Assembly (NCBI RefSeq): GCF_006715635.1 | Contig: NZ_VFNP01000002.1 | Span: 2,170,001 to 2,234,000 of the forward strand | Source: Streptomyces sp. SLBN-118 | Lineage (GTDB): Bacteria > Actinomycetota > Actinomycetes > Streptomycetales > Streptomycetaceae | Length of the DNA stretch: 64,000 nt | Direction of reading: 5' to 3' | Shown: in pieces, positions 1 through 9,304 of the stretch | How positions within the stretch are numbered: position 1 is the first letter of the stretch | Layout of the letters: the number at the start of each line of letters is the position of its first letter | Position numbers and translations under genes: made by a program | Notes under the pieces: model-generated | What the model was told of the DNA's origin: nothing | What the model saw: the letters and a program-made list of their open reading frames with translations, nothing else | The model's database searches: none

Positions 1-1072
1 TGCCCGCGTCACCGAAGAACGTGGCGACGGAGTCGGCCTCGGTCGAGTCGCCGATGGGGGTGCCGGTGGCGTGGCACTCGAGGTAGTCGATGGCAGTCGG
101 GTCGATGCCGGCCTGCTGGTACGCCAGCTCGTACGACTGGAGTTGGCCGCCGCCCTGCGGGACCAGCAGATGGCGTCCGCTGCCGTCGTTCGTCAGGCCG
201 ATGCCGTCGACGACCGCGTGGATCCGGTCGCCGTCGCGCACCGCGTCGGCCAGCCGCTTGACGGCGACCATGCCGGCGCCCTGGCCGGTGAGGATGCCGC
301 CGGACCTGTCGTCGAAGGGTTGGCTGAAACCGTCGCGGGGGTAGGCCTGAAGGTCCGAGAAGGAGAGGTGGATCAGCGTCGGGTCCGGTGCGCAGACGCC
401 GCCGGCCAGCACCAGGTCGGCCTGGCCCGCGGCGAGGTGGTCGCAGGCCAGCTTGAGCGCGTAGAGGGCGGACGAGCAGGCGGCGTCGAGCGCGTAGCGG
501 GGGCCGCCGAGGCCCAGCGCGGTGGCGGCGACCGACGACGGGGAGCCGCTGACCCGCAGGTCCTCCGGCTTCAGGGCGTCGCGGTCGATACGGCGGTCCT
601 GCCCGGCGAGCGCGCCGAGCGCCGGGTGTCCGGCCCGGCGCAGCCCCTCCAGCACCGCCTCCTGGACCAGCGGCACGCTGACCTCGGCGGAAGTGGGCGT
701 GGGAAAGGAGTAGTTGCCCAGGATCAGGCCGGTGCGGGCGAGGACCTCGGGGCGTTCCGCGTGTCCGCTGTCGCGCAGCGCCTCCCTGGCGACATGCAGG
801 GACCAGTGGAAGATCCGGTCGAGCCCCGCGAGATGTCCGGGGTCCAGGAGATAGCCGGACGGGTCGAAGTCGAAGTCGGTGATGAAGCCGCCCCGGCTGC
901 AGTAGATGCCGTGCTGGGGGTCGGTGTCCCGGGCGTCGAGGGCGGGGCCGAAGACCTCTTCGCCCCCTTCCTTGCGGCTGTCCGCCCCGGTACGGAGGTT
1001 CTGCCAGAACTCGGCAGGTGTCTCCGCTCCTGGAAACAGGCAGGAGAGGCCAACGATGGCGTACTTGCTCAT
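1..1072 (-). CDS. PfaC-type ketosynthase protein, partial (3' end outside window)
   Basis: The N-terminal 357 residues are visible and the reading frame runs off the left edge. They form a beta-ketoacyl synthase domain. The nucleophile Cys lies in DAACSSALYAL near residue 199 and the first catalytic His in ECHATGTPIGD near residue 334. The wording around both sites resembles the KS of PUFA synthase PfaC, whose family order is KS-CLF-DH-DH, so further domains are expected beyond the window. The ATG at 1070-1072 starts directly before the KS motif KYAIVGLSCLFPG. The gene follows the PfaA-like PKS on the same strand after about 107 nt and probably shares its transcript. Domain type is seen directly; the PfaC assignment rests on family resemblance; the product is unknown. 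Confidence 0.85.
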   Translation of the reverse strand, partial: MSKYAIVGLSCLFPGAETPAEFWQNLRTGADSRKEGGEEVFGPALDARDTDPQHGIYCSRGGFITDFDFDPSGYLLDPGHLAGLDRIFHWSLHVAREALRDSGHAERPEVLARTGLILGNYSFPTPTSAEVSVPLVQEAVLEGLRRAGHPALGALAGQDRRIDRDALKPEDLRVSGSPSSVAATALGLGGPRYALDAACSSALYALKLACDHLAAGQADLVLAGGVCAPDPTLIHLSFSDLQAYPRDGFSQPFDDRSGGILTGQGAGMVAVKRLADAVRDGDRIHAVVDGIGLTNDGSGRHLLVPQGGGQLQSYELAYQQAGIDPTAIDYLECHATGTPIGDSTEADSVATFFGDAG

Positions 1073-1179
1073 GAGAGCTCTGGGGTCCCTTCTGAGGGGC
1101 GGCCGGCCCGGACGGCTGGGGCACACAGTGAGCGCCGTCCGGGCCGACCCGATCGCTTGCGTCAGCTACGAAGCGTCAA

Positions 1180-4100
1180 TCAGCTGCTGATGAACTTGGC
1201 CGCCAACTGCGGGGCCGAGACCACGGATACGCCGTCGAAGCGGGTGAGCACCCGTCCGTCGGGGGCGCAGGCGGTGATGGTGAGCGAGGCGCCGATGCTG
1301 CTGCCCGACGGTGCGGGCTCCACCACGATCAGGAACGGCTCGCCGTCCGGCAGCGGGTGGTGCAGATCGGCCCGGCCCACGGAGAGGGGCAGCCCCGCGG
1401 TGCCGCGGAACAGCCTCACCCACACAAGGCCCGCCTGGAGCAGCAGGTCCGCCGTACCCGGCGCGAAGCGGGAGCCGCCGAAGGCGCCCCCGGCAGGCCG
1501 GAGTTCGGGCAGTTCGCACTCGAGGACCAGCCGGGACTCGTCCTCGGCCAGCACCCGGCGCACACCGCGCAGGGCAGGTCCGTGGAAGAGGGTCCCGTCG
1601 CTGTAGAAGCCGGCGGCGTCCCTTCCCGAGCCGAGCGCGGGCAGTCCGACGACGGTGGCGCCGGCGAGCGACGTGCCCGGGGTGACGACGGCCGCGTAGC
1701 GCGGTCGTGCGACTCCCTCCGCGTCGGTCGCACGGATGGCCACCTTGACGGCGTCACCGGCCGGGGTCATCGCGAGGCTGACCTGCTCGGGCTGCGTACC
1801 GTCGAAGACGATGCCCTTGTGGACCGAGAAGTCACTGACCTGCGCCACCTCGGTGGCACCGGCCCGCTCGACCGCGCCGATCGCCCAGCCGAGCGCGACG
1901 GCCGCGGGCAGCACCGGCGCATCGCCGATCACATGGTCGGTGAGGATCGGGTCGCCCGCCAGCTCGCCGAGCCGTCGCTCGACGGTGACGGTGTCCGTGG
2001 GAACGGTCCGCTCCGGCTCCGAGAGGGGCGTCGTCGGGCCGAGTACGGTCACCACGTCCCCGGCGTGCTCGGGGGCGAACTGCTCGGTGAACATCTGCGC
2101 TCCGACGTTCGCCGGGATCAGCGTGATGCCGCGCTCCTGGAAGACGGCCTTGACCTCCGGGGAGACCATTCCGCTGTCCCAGGCGCCCCAGTTGAGCGAG
2201 GTGACGCGGGCGGCCGGGTGGCGCTGCTTCCAGGAGGACGCCCAGGCGTTGAGGACCTCGTTGGCCATGGCGTAGTCCGACTGGCCTCGGTTGCCGAAGA
2301 ATCCGGCGACCGAGGAGAAGAGCACCACGTGGCGCAGTGCGTCGGCGGGCAGCGCGGCGGTCACGGCGCGCAGTCCGGCCAGCTTGGGCGCGAAGACCCG
2401 CTCGATCTCGGAGGCCTTCTTGTTGGCGATGAGCTGGTCGGCCAGGACACCCGCACCGTGCACGAGGCCGCTGATGCGCACCTTGTGCGGGGCGAGCGCG
2501 GTGGCGACGGCGGCCGGGTCGGTGATGTCCACCGCCAGGTACTCGACCTGGCTTCCGGCGGCCCGTACGTCCTCGATGGTCTTACGGATCTCCCGGGCGC
2601 CGACGACGGCCCGGTAGAGCTGCTCGACCCGCTTGGGGGTGGGCTTCTCGCCCGCGGCCTTCAACCGGCCCGCCGCCGCGGCCTTGAGCGCGGGGGCCTC
2701 GACCCCGCGCGCCCACTGCGGCTCCTCGTCCAGCGGGGTGCGGCCGAGCAGCAGCAGACCGGGCTTGTACTGCCTGGCCAGCTCGATCACGCAGTCGGCG
2801 GTGATGCCGCGTCCGCCGCCGGTGACCACCAGTACGTCGTCGGAGGTGAGCTGCGCGATGTCGGCGCCCGTGCCGGTCAGCGGCCGCTCGGCGAGGGTGA
2901 GGCCGACCCGGCGCGTGCCGTCGTGACCCACCTGCACCGTGTCGGTGACGGCGTCGTGGACCTCGTTCAGGATGAGGTCGGCACCGGCCTCGGGGGTGAG
3001 AGCGGGGGCGAGGTCGAGTGCCCGGGTGAACAGCTGGGGCGCTTCCACCGCCAGGGTCTTGACCAGGCCCGCCACACCGCCGGCGGGGGCGAGCTCCTCG
3101 TCGACTCCGCCGAGGCCGAAGGCACCGTCGAGACGCGTGACGGTGACGAAGGCGGCCCGCCCGGCGGCGGCCGCGGTGGTCAGCGGCTCGACCGCGTGCT
3201 TGGCGACGAGCAGCGTGTGGGCGAGGCGGCGTACCGATTCGGTCCAGTCGCCGCTGTGCGCGGCGGAGAGGTCGAGGACCAGGCTGATCCGGTCGGCGAG
3301 GATCTCCTCCATCCGGTCGGCGAGTTCGGTCACTCCCCAGCCGGACAGGGAGTGGTCCTTGACGCCGCTGACGCGCTGGGCCACGCCCGGCAGCCGCAGC
3401 ACGTGGACGTGGCGGCCCGACTCGATGAGACGGTTCACGACGACCGGCGCGAGGTCCGCACCGTCGTCCACGACCAGCGCGCCCGAGTCCTCCGGGTAGG
3501 CGCCGACCAGCAGGTCGGGGGTGGCCAGGGTGACGAGCGCGGCCTGGGCCCGGCCGATACCGGCGCGGGAGTTGTCAGCGGCGGGCTCGGGGGCGGTCGC
3601 GTCGGCGGCCGGGGTCGCGGAGGTCTGGGCGGCGACTGACGTGTCAGTGCCGCCCGCCATGAAATCCACGATGTGGCGGAGCGTACGCAGTTCACCGAGC
3701 TGCTCGGGACCGGCGGCGACCAACTCGCCGAACCGCTCCTGCATCACGCCCATGATCTCGACCCGCTTGATCGAGTCGATACCGAGGTCCGCCTCGATGT
3801 CCATGTCCAGCTCGAGCATGTCCGCGGGGTAACCGGTCTTCTGACCGACGACCTCGAGGAGCGCGGCTTCCAGACCGGCGGCGTCCGGACCCGCCGGAGC
3901 GGCGGTCTGAGCGGGGGCAGCGGCGGGCTGCGGGGCGGCGGGGGCGGCAGCGGAACCCGCGGCCTCGGCCATGAAGTCGACTATGTGGCGCAGCGTACGC
4001 AGTTCACCGAGCCGCTCGGGACCCGCGGCAACCGTCTCGCCCAGGCGCTCCTGCAACACGCCCATGATCTCGACCCGCTTGATCGAGTCGATACCGAGGT

Positions 4101-7100
4101 CCGCCTCGATGTCCATGTCCAGCTCAAGCATGTCCGCCGGGTAACCGGTCTTCTCACCGACCACCTCGAGCAGCACAGCCTCGACATCCACCGCAGGCCT
4201 CGCGGCAACCGCAGCCGCCGGAGCGGGAGCAGCAGCGGCGGCGGCAGCGGAACCCGCGGCCTCGGCCATGAAGTCGACTATGTGGCGCAGCGTACGCAGT
4301 TCACCGAGCCGCTCGGGACCCGCGGCAACCGTCTCGCCCAGGCGCTCCTGCAACACGCCCATGATCTCGACCCGCTTGATCGAGTCGATACCGAGGTCCG
4401 CCTCGATGTCCATGTCCAGCTCAAGCATGTCCGCCGGGTAACCGGTCTTCTCACCGACCACCTCGAGCAGCACAGCCTCGACATCCACCGCAGGCCTCGC
4501 GGCAACCGCAGCCGCCGGAGCGGGAGCAGCAGCGGCGGCGGCAGCGGAACCCGCGGCCTCGGCCATGAAGTCGACTATGTGGCGCAGCGTACGCAGTTCA
4601 CCGAGCCGCTCGGGACCCGCGGCAACCGTCTCGCCCAGGCGCTCCTGCAACACGCCCATGATCTCGACCCGCTTGATCGAGTCGATACCGAGGTCCGCCT
4701 CGATGTCCATGTCCAGCTCAAGCATGTCCGCCGGGTAACCGGTCTTCTCACCGACCACCTCGAGCAGTGCGGCCTCGACATCCACCGCGGGCTGGGCGAC
4801 CACGACCGCCGCCGGAGCGGGAGCCGGGGTGACCGGGGCGGGTGCGGGGGCGGCGGGCGCAGCCGCGGGCAGGGCCTGCGGCGCGGCGGGAGCCGTGGCC
4901 GAGGCGGCCGTCAGCGCGGCCGGGACCTGGGCGGGAGCCACGGCCTGCGGCGCCGTCGCGAGGGCGGCCGGTGCCACCTGTGCAGGGGCGGCCGCGCGAG
5001 TCGGGGCCGGGGCGTTGCCCAGCTCCAGGCCGGCCAGGTCGCGCAGGATCTCGTTGGCCCGCAGGTGGCTGCGGCCGATGTCCAGGCCGTGCTCCTTGAC
5101 GGCGTTGACCCCGGCCAGCACCTGGCCGAGCTGCCCCTGGTCGGCGGCGCGCTCCAGCAGACCAGTGAGGCGTTCGGCGCTCTGCAGCTGGCCGTTGAGG
5201 TACTCGTCGTGCAGGGAAAGATGGTCGGCCACAAGATCGGCCAGGCGGTCACTGTCCACGTGGGCTGTCTCCATGACGGTGGGAGCGGGGGCGGGGGCGG
5301 GCGCCGCCTGAACCGGAGCGGGTGCGGGGGCCGTGGCCAGGGCGGTGGCGGTGGCGACGCCGGTCGCGGCGGAGGCGGGTGCCTGTGACGCGATCGCGGC
5401 GGGCTGTGCCGCCGGGGCCGGAGTCGGTGCGACCGCCGGTTCACCGGGGCTCCGCCCCGGTCCCCGGTCCTCGATCGCCGGACGGGCCGGGTGCGCCGGG
5501 ACCGCGATGCGGTAGCCGTTGTCGATCGCGTCGCGGTAGGCCGCCTTGCGCTCGGGCGAGACGTAGTTGATGCCGTTCAGGAGGATCGACATCCCCTTGG
5601 TCGGCGCGTTCTCCACCGGCGCCGCCACATAACGGTCGGTGGTGGCCAGCGGCAGTCCGAGGACGGCGAGCTGGGCGACGGCCTGCTTGAGCGCTACGTC
5701 CGCGTCGCGTCCGGGACCGGCGTCGAGGTTGACGACCGTGTGCTCGCGGTCGCCGAGGATGCGGCGTACCAGCTGGGTGAGCACGCTCTTGGGGCCGAAC
5801 TCCACGAAGACCCGGAACCCGGCCGCGTACATCTCCTCGACGCGGGCAGCGAAGTCGACCGGGTTGATGAGCTGTTCGGCCAGGACCGTGCGATTGGCGG
5901 CGACGTCGTCGCCGTAGACCGCGCCCTTGGTGTTGGCGAAGACGGTGCCGCTGGGCCGGCGGACCTCGAAGCGCTCCACGTCGCCGCGGAAGGCGTCGAC
6001 CGCGTGGCCGACGAACGGGGTGTGAAAGGCGGCCGAGACCGGCAGGCGGCTGGCGCGCAGGCCCGCCTCCTTGGCGGCCGCGACCAGTCGCTCCACCTCC
6101 TCGGTGCCGCCGCCGATCACGATCTGGTCGGCCGCGTTGCGGTTGCAGACGGCCAGACCGGCACGATCGGCGAGCAGTTCGGCCACGCGCTCCTCGGGGG
6201 CGGAGACCGCGGCCATCGCACCGGCGTCGAAGCCGGTCTCCGGCGGCGGGGCCATCGCCTTGCCGCGGGCGCGGGCCAGCGCGAAGAAGGCGTCGTCGTC
6301 GAGTGCCCCGGCCGCCCACAGGGCGGTCAGCTCACCGAAGCTGTGACCGAGGAACCCCTCGGCTGCGAAGCCGAGTTCCGAGAGGTAGCGGAACTGCCCG
6401 GCTGACAGCGCGCCGATGGCGGGCTGGGCGTAGGCGGTCGCCTGGAGTGCGGTCTCCTGTGCCTGACGCACGGCGTCGCCGAACAGCGGCGGCGGGAAGG
6501 CGATGCGGGACAGCGGCTCGGCACCCTCGAAGTGCAGGTTGGCCCGGTCGAAGGCGGCGCGCAGCGGCGGCAGCGCCATGACCGCGCTCTGGCCGAGGTT
6601 GACGTACTGGCTGCCCTGACCGGCGAAGAGCGCGGCGACCTTGCCGGCGGGTGCGGCGGTGCGGCGGAAGTGGACGCCCTTGGGGTGCGACCAGGCGTCG
6701 GCCTCGGACCGGGCGCGCAGTTCGCCCAGTGCCAGCTCGCGGAGCGTCTTCAGCTCGTCCTCGGTGCGGGCGACCAGGGCGACGCGGGCGTGGCCCTCGG
6801 GGGCCGGGCCTCCGGTCGCGGGCGTAGTGGCGGCGAGGGCCTCGATGAGGGCGGCGGTGTCCGGGGCGTGCCACAGGTGCACGGCCGCGACCGGGTAGCT
6901 GACGCGCAGGTCGTCACCGTCGCCGTGCTCTTCGAGCACCATGTGGAAGTTGGTGCCGCCGAAGCCGAACGAGGAGATCGCGGCGCGTCGCTTGGGGCGC
7001 TCGGGGTCGCGGATCCAGGGGCGGGCCTCGGTGTTGACGTAGAACGGTCCGGAGTCGAAGTCGATGGCGGGGTTGGGCTCGTCCACGTTGATGGTGGGCG

Positions 7101-8349
7101 GAAGCACCTTGTGGTGCAGCGCGAGGGCCAGCTTGATCAGGCCGGCCGCGCCGGCGGCCGCCTTGGTGTGGCCGATCTGCGACTTCACACTGCCCACGGC
7201 CGCGTACTGGCGGCTCTCGTTGCCGTCGGAGACGACGGCCGAAAGGGCACTCAGCTCGGTGGCGTCACCGACGGCGGTGCCGGTGCCGTGGGCCTCGAAG
7301 AGCTCGATGCTCGCGGGCTCGCAGTCGGCGTCCTCGTACGCGCGGCGCAGCGCGACCATCTGCCCTTCCTTACGGGGGGCGTAGATGGACTTGAACCGGC
7401 CGTCGCTGGAGGTGCCCATGCCGCGCAGCACCGCGTAGATCTGGTTGCCGTCGCGCTCGGCGTCGGCGAGGCGGCGCAGGGCGAGCATGCCGATGCCCTC
7501 GCCGATCAACGTGCCGTCGGCGTCCTTGTCGAACGGGCGGATGCGCCCGGACTTGGACAGCGCGGGCGTCTTGCTGAAGCACAGGTACATGAAGATGGTG
7601 TTCTCGGCGTCGCAGCCGCCCACCAGCATCGTGTCGGAGCGGCCTTCGAGCAGCTCGCTGGCCGCGGCGCGGACCGCGCCGAGGGAGCTGGCGCAGGCGG
7701 CGTCGATCGTCATGTTGATGCCGCCGAGGTCGAGCCGGTTGGCGACCCGTCCGGCGACGACGTTGCCGAGCATGCCCGGGAAGGAGTTCTCCTCCCACGG
7801 CGCGTACGCGAGGCGGAACTTGGCGACGATCTCCTCGGCGTCCTCGGCGGACAGTCCGCAGCTCTGGACGACCTCCTTGAGCACGCCGCTCTGGAGTCGC
7901 GCGGTCAGCGGCTGGGTCAGCTGGTTGGCGCCGGTGATGCCGAGGACGACGCCGGTGCGGGAGGCGTCGTACCACGACTGACCGGGCTGATTGGCTCCGG
8001 CGTCCTTGAGCAGGTCGCGCGCGACGACCAGGCTCAGCAGCTGGAGTACGTCCGTGACCTCCAGCGTGTTGGGCGGAAGGCCGAACTCCAGGGGGTTGAA
8101 CGGCACGTCGGGGATGAACCCGCCGCGCGTGGAGTACGTCTTGTCCGGCACCGTGGGGTCGGGGTCGTAGTGCTCGGCGACGTCCCAGTGGTCCGCGGGC
8201 ACATCGTCGATGCAGTCGGCGGCCGAGACGACGTTCGCCCAGAACTCCTGCAGGTTGCTGGACTTCGGGTAGAGCGCGGAGAGGCCGACGATGGCGATGG
8301 GGTCCCGGGCGAGCCGACGGTCGAGGTCGGATTCCTGCGATGAGTTCAC
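1180..8349 (-). CDS. PfaA-like iterative type I PKS: KS-AT-ACP-ACP-ACP-ACP-KR-DH
   Basis: This 2389-residue multidomain synthase has the PUFA synthase A layout. KS is about 15-475 with Cys219 in DAACASSLGA and His in EAHGTGTAVGD. AT is about 573-880 with nucleophile Ser near 668 in GHSFGE. Four ACPs lie between about 1195 and 1562, each with LGIDSIKRVEI. KR is about 1835-2120 (GGGRGIT, active Tyr near 2025 in QSDYAMAN). A C-terminal hotdog dehydratase-like domain carries His in TDHVIGD. Long Ala/Pro-rich linkers flank the ACPs. The GTG start gives VNSSQESDL just before the KS; the frame stays open upstream to 8793 but that stretch is Arg/Pro-rich and not protein-like. ACP1 to ACP3 are nearly identical at DNA level. 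It probably builds a partly reduced chain with the next gene (PfaC-like KS) and the free ACP upstream. No enoyl reductase is present here. Confidence 0.92.
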   Translation of the reverse strand: MNSSQESDLDRRLARDPIAIVGLSALYPKSSNLQEFWANVVSAADCIDDVPADHWDVAEHYDPDPTVPDKTYSTRGGFIPDVPFNPLEFGLPPNTLEVTDVLQLLSLVVARDLLKDAGANQPGQSWYDASRTGVVLGITGANQLTQPLTARLQSGVLKEVVQSCGLSAEDAEEIVAKFRLAYAPWEENSFPGMLGNVVAGRVANRLDLGGINMTIDAACASSLGAVRAAASELLEGRSDTMLVGGCDAENTIFMYLCFSKTPALSKSGRIRPFDKDADGTLIGEGIGMLALRRLADAERDGNQIYAVLRGMGTSSDGRFKSIYAPRKEGQMVALRRAYEDADCEPASIELFEAHGTGTAVGDATELSALSAVVSDGNESRQYAAVGSVKSQIGHTKAAAGAAGLIKLALALHHKVLPPTINVDEPNPAIDFDSGPFYVNTEARPWIRDPERPKRRAAISSFGFGGTNFHMVLEEHGDGDDLRVSYPVAAVHLWHAPDTAALIEALAATTPATGGPAPEGHARVALVARTEDELKTLRELALGELRARSEADAWSHPKGVHFRRTAAPAGKVAALFAGQGSQYVNLGQSAVMALPPLRAAFDRANLHFEGAEPLSRIAFPPPLFGDAVRQAQETALQATAYAQPAIGALSAGQFRYLSELGFAAEGFLGHSFGELTALWAAGALDDDAFFALARARGKAMAPPPETGFDAGAMAAVSAPEERVAELLADRAGLAVCNRNAADQIVIGGGTEEVERLVAAAKEAGLRASRLPVSAAFHTPFVGHAVDAFRGDVERFEVRRPSGTVFANTKGAVYGDDVAANRTVLAEQLINPVDFAARVEEMYAAGFRVFVEFGPKSVLTQLVRRILGDREHTVVNLDAGPGRDADVALKQAVAQLAVLGLPLATTDRYVAAPVENAPTKGMSILLNGINYVSPERKAAYRDAIDNGYRIAVPAHPARPAIEDRGPGRSPGEPAVAPTPAPAAQPAAIASQAPASAATGVATATALATAPAPAPVQAAPAPAPAPTVMETAHVDSDRLADLVADHLSLHDEYLNGQLQSAERLTGLLERAADQGQLGQVLAGVNAVKEHGLDIGRSHLRANEILRDLAGLELGNAPAPTRAAAPAQVAPAALATAPQAVAPAQVPAALTAASATAPAAPQALPAAAPAAPAPAPVTPAPAPAAVVVAQPAVDVEAALLEVVGEKTGYPADMLELDMDIEADLGIDSIKRVEIMGVLQERLGETVAAGPERLGELRTLRHIVDFMAEAAGSAAAAAAAPAPAAAVAARPAVDVEAVLLEVVGEKTGYPADMLELDMDIEADLGIDSIKRVEIMGVLQERLGETVAAGPERLGELRTLRHIVDFMAEAAGSAAAAAAAPAPAAAVAARPAVDVEAVLLEVVGEKTGYPADMLELDMDIEADLGIDSIKRVEIMGVLQERLGETVAAGPERLGELRTLRHIVDFMAEAAGSAAAPAAPQPAAAPAQTAAPAGPDAAGLEAALLEVVGQKTGYPADMLELDMDIEADLGIDSIKRVEIMGVMQERFGELVAAGPEQLGELRTLRHIVDFMAGGTDTSVAAQTSATPAADATAPEPAADNSRAGIGRAQAALVTLATPDLLVGAYPEDSGALVVDDGADLAPVVVNRLIESGRHVHVLRLPGVAQRVSGVKDHSLSGWGVTELADRMEEILADRISLVLDLSAAHSGDWTESVRRLAHTLLVAKHAVEPLTTAAAAGRAAFVTVTRLDGAFGLGGVDEELAPAGGVAGLVKTLAVEAPQLFTRALDLAPALTPEAGADLILNEVHDAVTDTVQVGHDGTRRVGLTLAERPLTGTGADIAQLTSDDVLVVTGGGRGITADCVIELARQYKPGLLLLGRTPLDEEPQWARGVEAPALKAAAAGRLKAAGEKPTPKRVEQLYRAVVGAREIRKTIEDVRAAGSQVEYLAVDITDPAAVATALAPHKVRISGLVHGAGVLADQLIANKKASEIERVFAPKLAGLRAVTAALPADALRHVVLFSSVAGFFGNRGQSDYAMANEVLNAWASSWKQRHPAARVTSLNWGAWDSGMVSPEVKAVFQERGITLIPANVGAQMFTEQFAPEHAGDVVTVLGPTTPLSEPERTVPTDTVTVERRLGELAGDPILTDHVIGDAPVLPAAVALGWAIGAVERAGATEVAQVSDFSVHKGIVFDGTQPEQVSLAMTPAGDAVKVAIRATDAEGVARPRYAAVVTPGTSLAGATVVGLPALGSGRDAAGFYSDGTLFHGPALRGVRRVLAEDESRLVLECELPELRPAGGAFGGSRFAPGTADLLLQAGLVWVRLFRGTAGLPLSVGRADLHHPLPDGEPFLIVVEPAPSGSSIGASLTITACAPDGRVLTRFDGVSVVSAPQLAAKFISS
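3961..4766. repeat. Tandem 297-bp repeat encoding ACP domains
   Basis: Units begin at 3961, 4258 and 4555 with a strict 297-bp (99-codon) period. The first two look identical base for base, and the third matches until about 4766, where its linker diverges. Each unit is one ACP plus its Ala/Pro linker. The fourth ACP (about 3660-3895) belongs to the same family but has clearly different codons and residues (MQERFGELVAAGPEQ). This points to recent duplication or ongoing gene conversion of the inner ACPs. Confidence 0.95.
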
Positions 8350-8552
8350 GGCAAGTCTCTCTGGATCTGGGCGAACAGGGACTTCGGTCTCGGCGCCTGT
8401 GGCACTGGGCCGGCGGTCCGAGGTGGACGGCGCACGCCCTCGGGGCGGCGGACCGGGTCGGCGAGGGTTGCGGCAGTGGGCGGGTCCGCGTCGTGGAGGG
8501 GTCGCCTGGTGCGGTGTGCGCGGCAGGGCCGTTCGGCGCGGGCCGGGGTGTG

Positions 8553-8604
8553 CTCGTCCCACGGGATGGCGGACGGGGCTGTGTCGCCTCTCCCGTGGGA
8601 CGAG
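8553..8604. promoter_or_regulatory. 13-bp perfect inverted repeat in the ACP-PKS spacer
   Basis: CTCGTCCCACGGG (8553-8565) pairs perfectly with CCCGTGGGACGAG (8592-8604) around a 26-nt loop. It lies in the 368-nt spacer (8350-8717) between the free ACP gene and the PfaA-like PKS, and I see no gene in that spacer. The structure could attenuate or process the transcript so that the small ACP is made in excess over the giant PKS. No U-run follows on either strand, so an ordinary terminator is less likely. Confidence 0.5.
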
Positions 8605-8717
8605 GCTCTGGGGCCGTACCCGCAGCGGCTGTACGGACTCGGGCGCCCGCGTACGGACGCGGCCGGCCGCGCTGTCCAGCGGCGCCGGCCAGTGCGACCG
8701 GCCGGGCGCCGAGGCAG

Positions 8718-8984
8718 CTACGCGGCGGCGGTGCGCCGCTCGCACTCCTCGGCGATGTGCGCCGCCAGGGCCTCGATGGTCGGGTGGTACCACAGCGCCG
8801 TCGTACCGAGCTCGAAGCCGAGCCAGCTCTCCATCTCACCGGCGATGATGAGCGCCTGGGTGCTGTCCAGGTCGAGCTCGTCGAAGTACTGGTCGGCCGG
8901 GACCTCCGTCGGCTCCACACCCAGTCGCTGTGCGATCTCGTCGATCAGCCATTTCTGGGCTTCTTCGGCCGTAACGTTCGCCAT
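8718..8984 (-). CDS. Free-standing acyl carrier protein
   Basis: An 88-residue acyl carrier protein. The phosphopantetheine Ser sits in ELDLDSTQALII, and the C-terminal part (WYHPTIEALAAHI) is a typical helix III region. The start MANVTAEEAQKW is chosen because a strong GGAGAGG ribosome site precedes the ATG; a longer frame upstream has no protein character. It is the first gene of the minus-strand PUFA-like set (ACP, PfaA-like, PfaC-like). It may carry starter units, or act as an in-trans shuttle to the other PUFA-like proteins at 31-42 kb. Confidence 0.9.
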   Translation of the reverse strand: MANVTAEEAQKWLIDEIAQRLGVEPTEVPADQYFDELDLDSTQALIIAGEMESWLGFELGTTALWYHPTIEALAAHIAEECERRTAAA

Positions 8985-9304
8985 TTCCCATCCTCTCCCA
9001 CGGCTTATTGCACGCCTTCGGGGACGTTTGGCATTCCCCGTAAGGGCGCCTCGCACATGGAGGCGCAAACATTCGTCAGCAATGACCGAAAACCCGGCCA
9101 TTAATCGGGACTTGCCCGCGAGCCTGACCATAGGTCTGAGCCCCTGTCCGGGCAACCGAACTCCGCACCGGCAAAGGCCGATTTACCTCGTGGCAATCGT
9201 TCGTTCGGCCTGTGCCGGGCGGAATTCCCGTGCTGAGCTGCGGTGATTGAGTGGAAGAAGACGGGAGAAGACGTGCTGTCAGCCTCGCGCAAGGCTGTCA
9301 GCGG
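8985..9304 (-). promoter_or_regulatory. Upstream/leader region of the ACP-PKS set
   Basis: This 320-nt stretch holds no convincing gene. It lies between the SARP stop and the ACP start and must hold the promoter of the minus-strand PUFA-like genes unless they read through from upstream. Two small inverted repeats sit close to the ACP start: GCGCCTC/GAGGCGC (9046-9066) and an imperfect CCTTCGGGGA/TCCCCGTAAGG (9015-9045). I could not identify clear -35/-10 boxes. Confidence 0.4.

Noticed and set aside
3961..4766. CRISPR-like or satellite repeat
   Set aside because: The 297-bp units are in frame and each encodes one ACP domain.
1357..8343. Several long plus-strand open frames opposite the PfaA-like PKS gene
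   Set aside because: They are Gly/Arg/Val/Asp-rich antisense readings of a clearly coding minus strand, with no recognisable domains. High GC makes such frames common.
1..8349. Enediyne PKS cluster
   Set aside because: Four tandem LGIDS-type ACPs, a separate PfaC-like KS and no recognisable enediyne cassette genes fit a PUFA-type synthase better.
8350..8793. N-terminal extension of the PfaA-like PKS to 8793
   Set aside because: The stretch is Arg/Pro/His-rich, unlike any PKS N-terminus, and the GTG at 8349 sits just before the KS domain.
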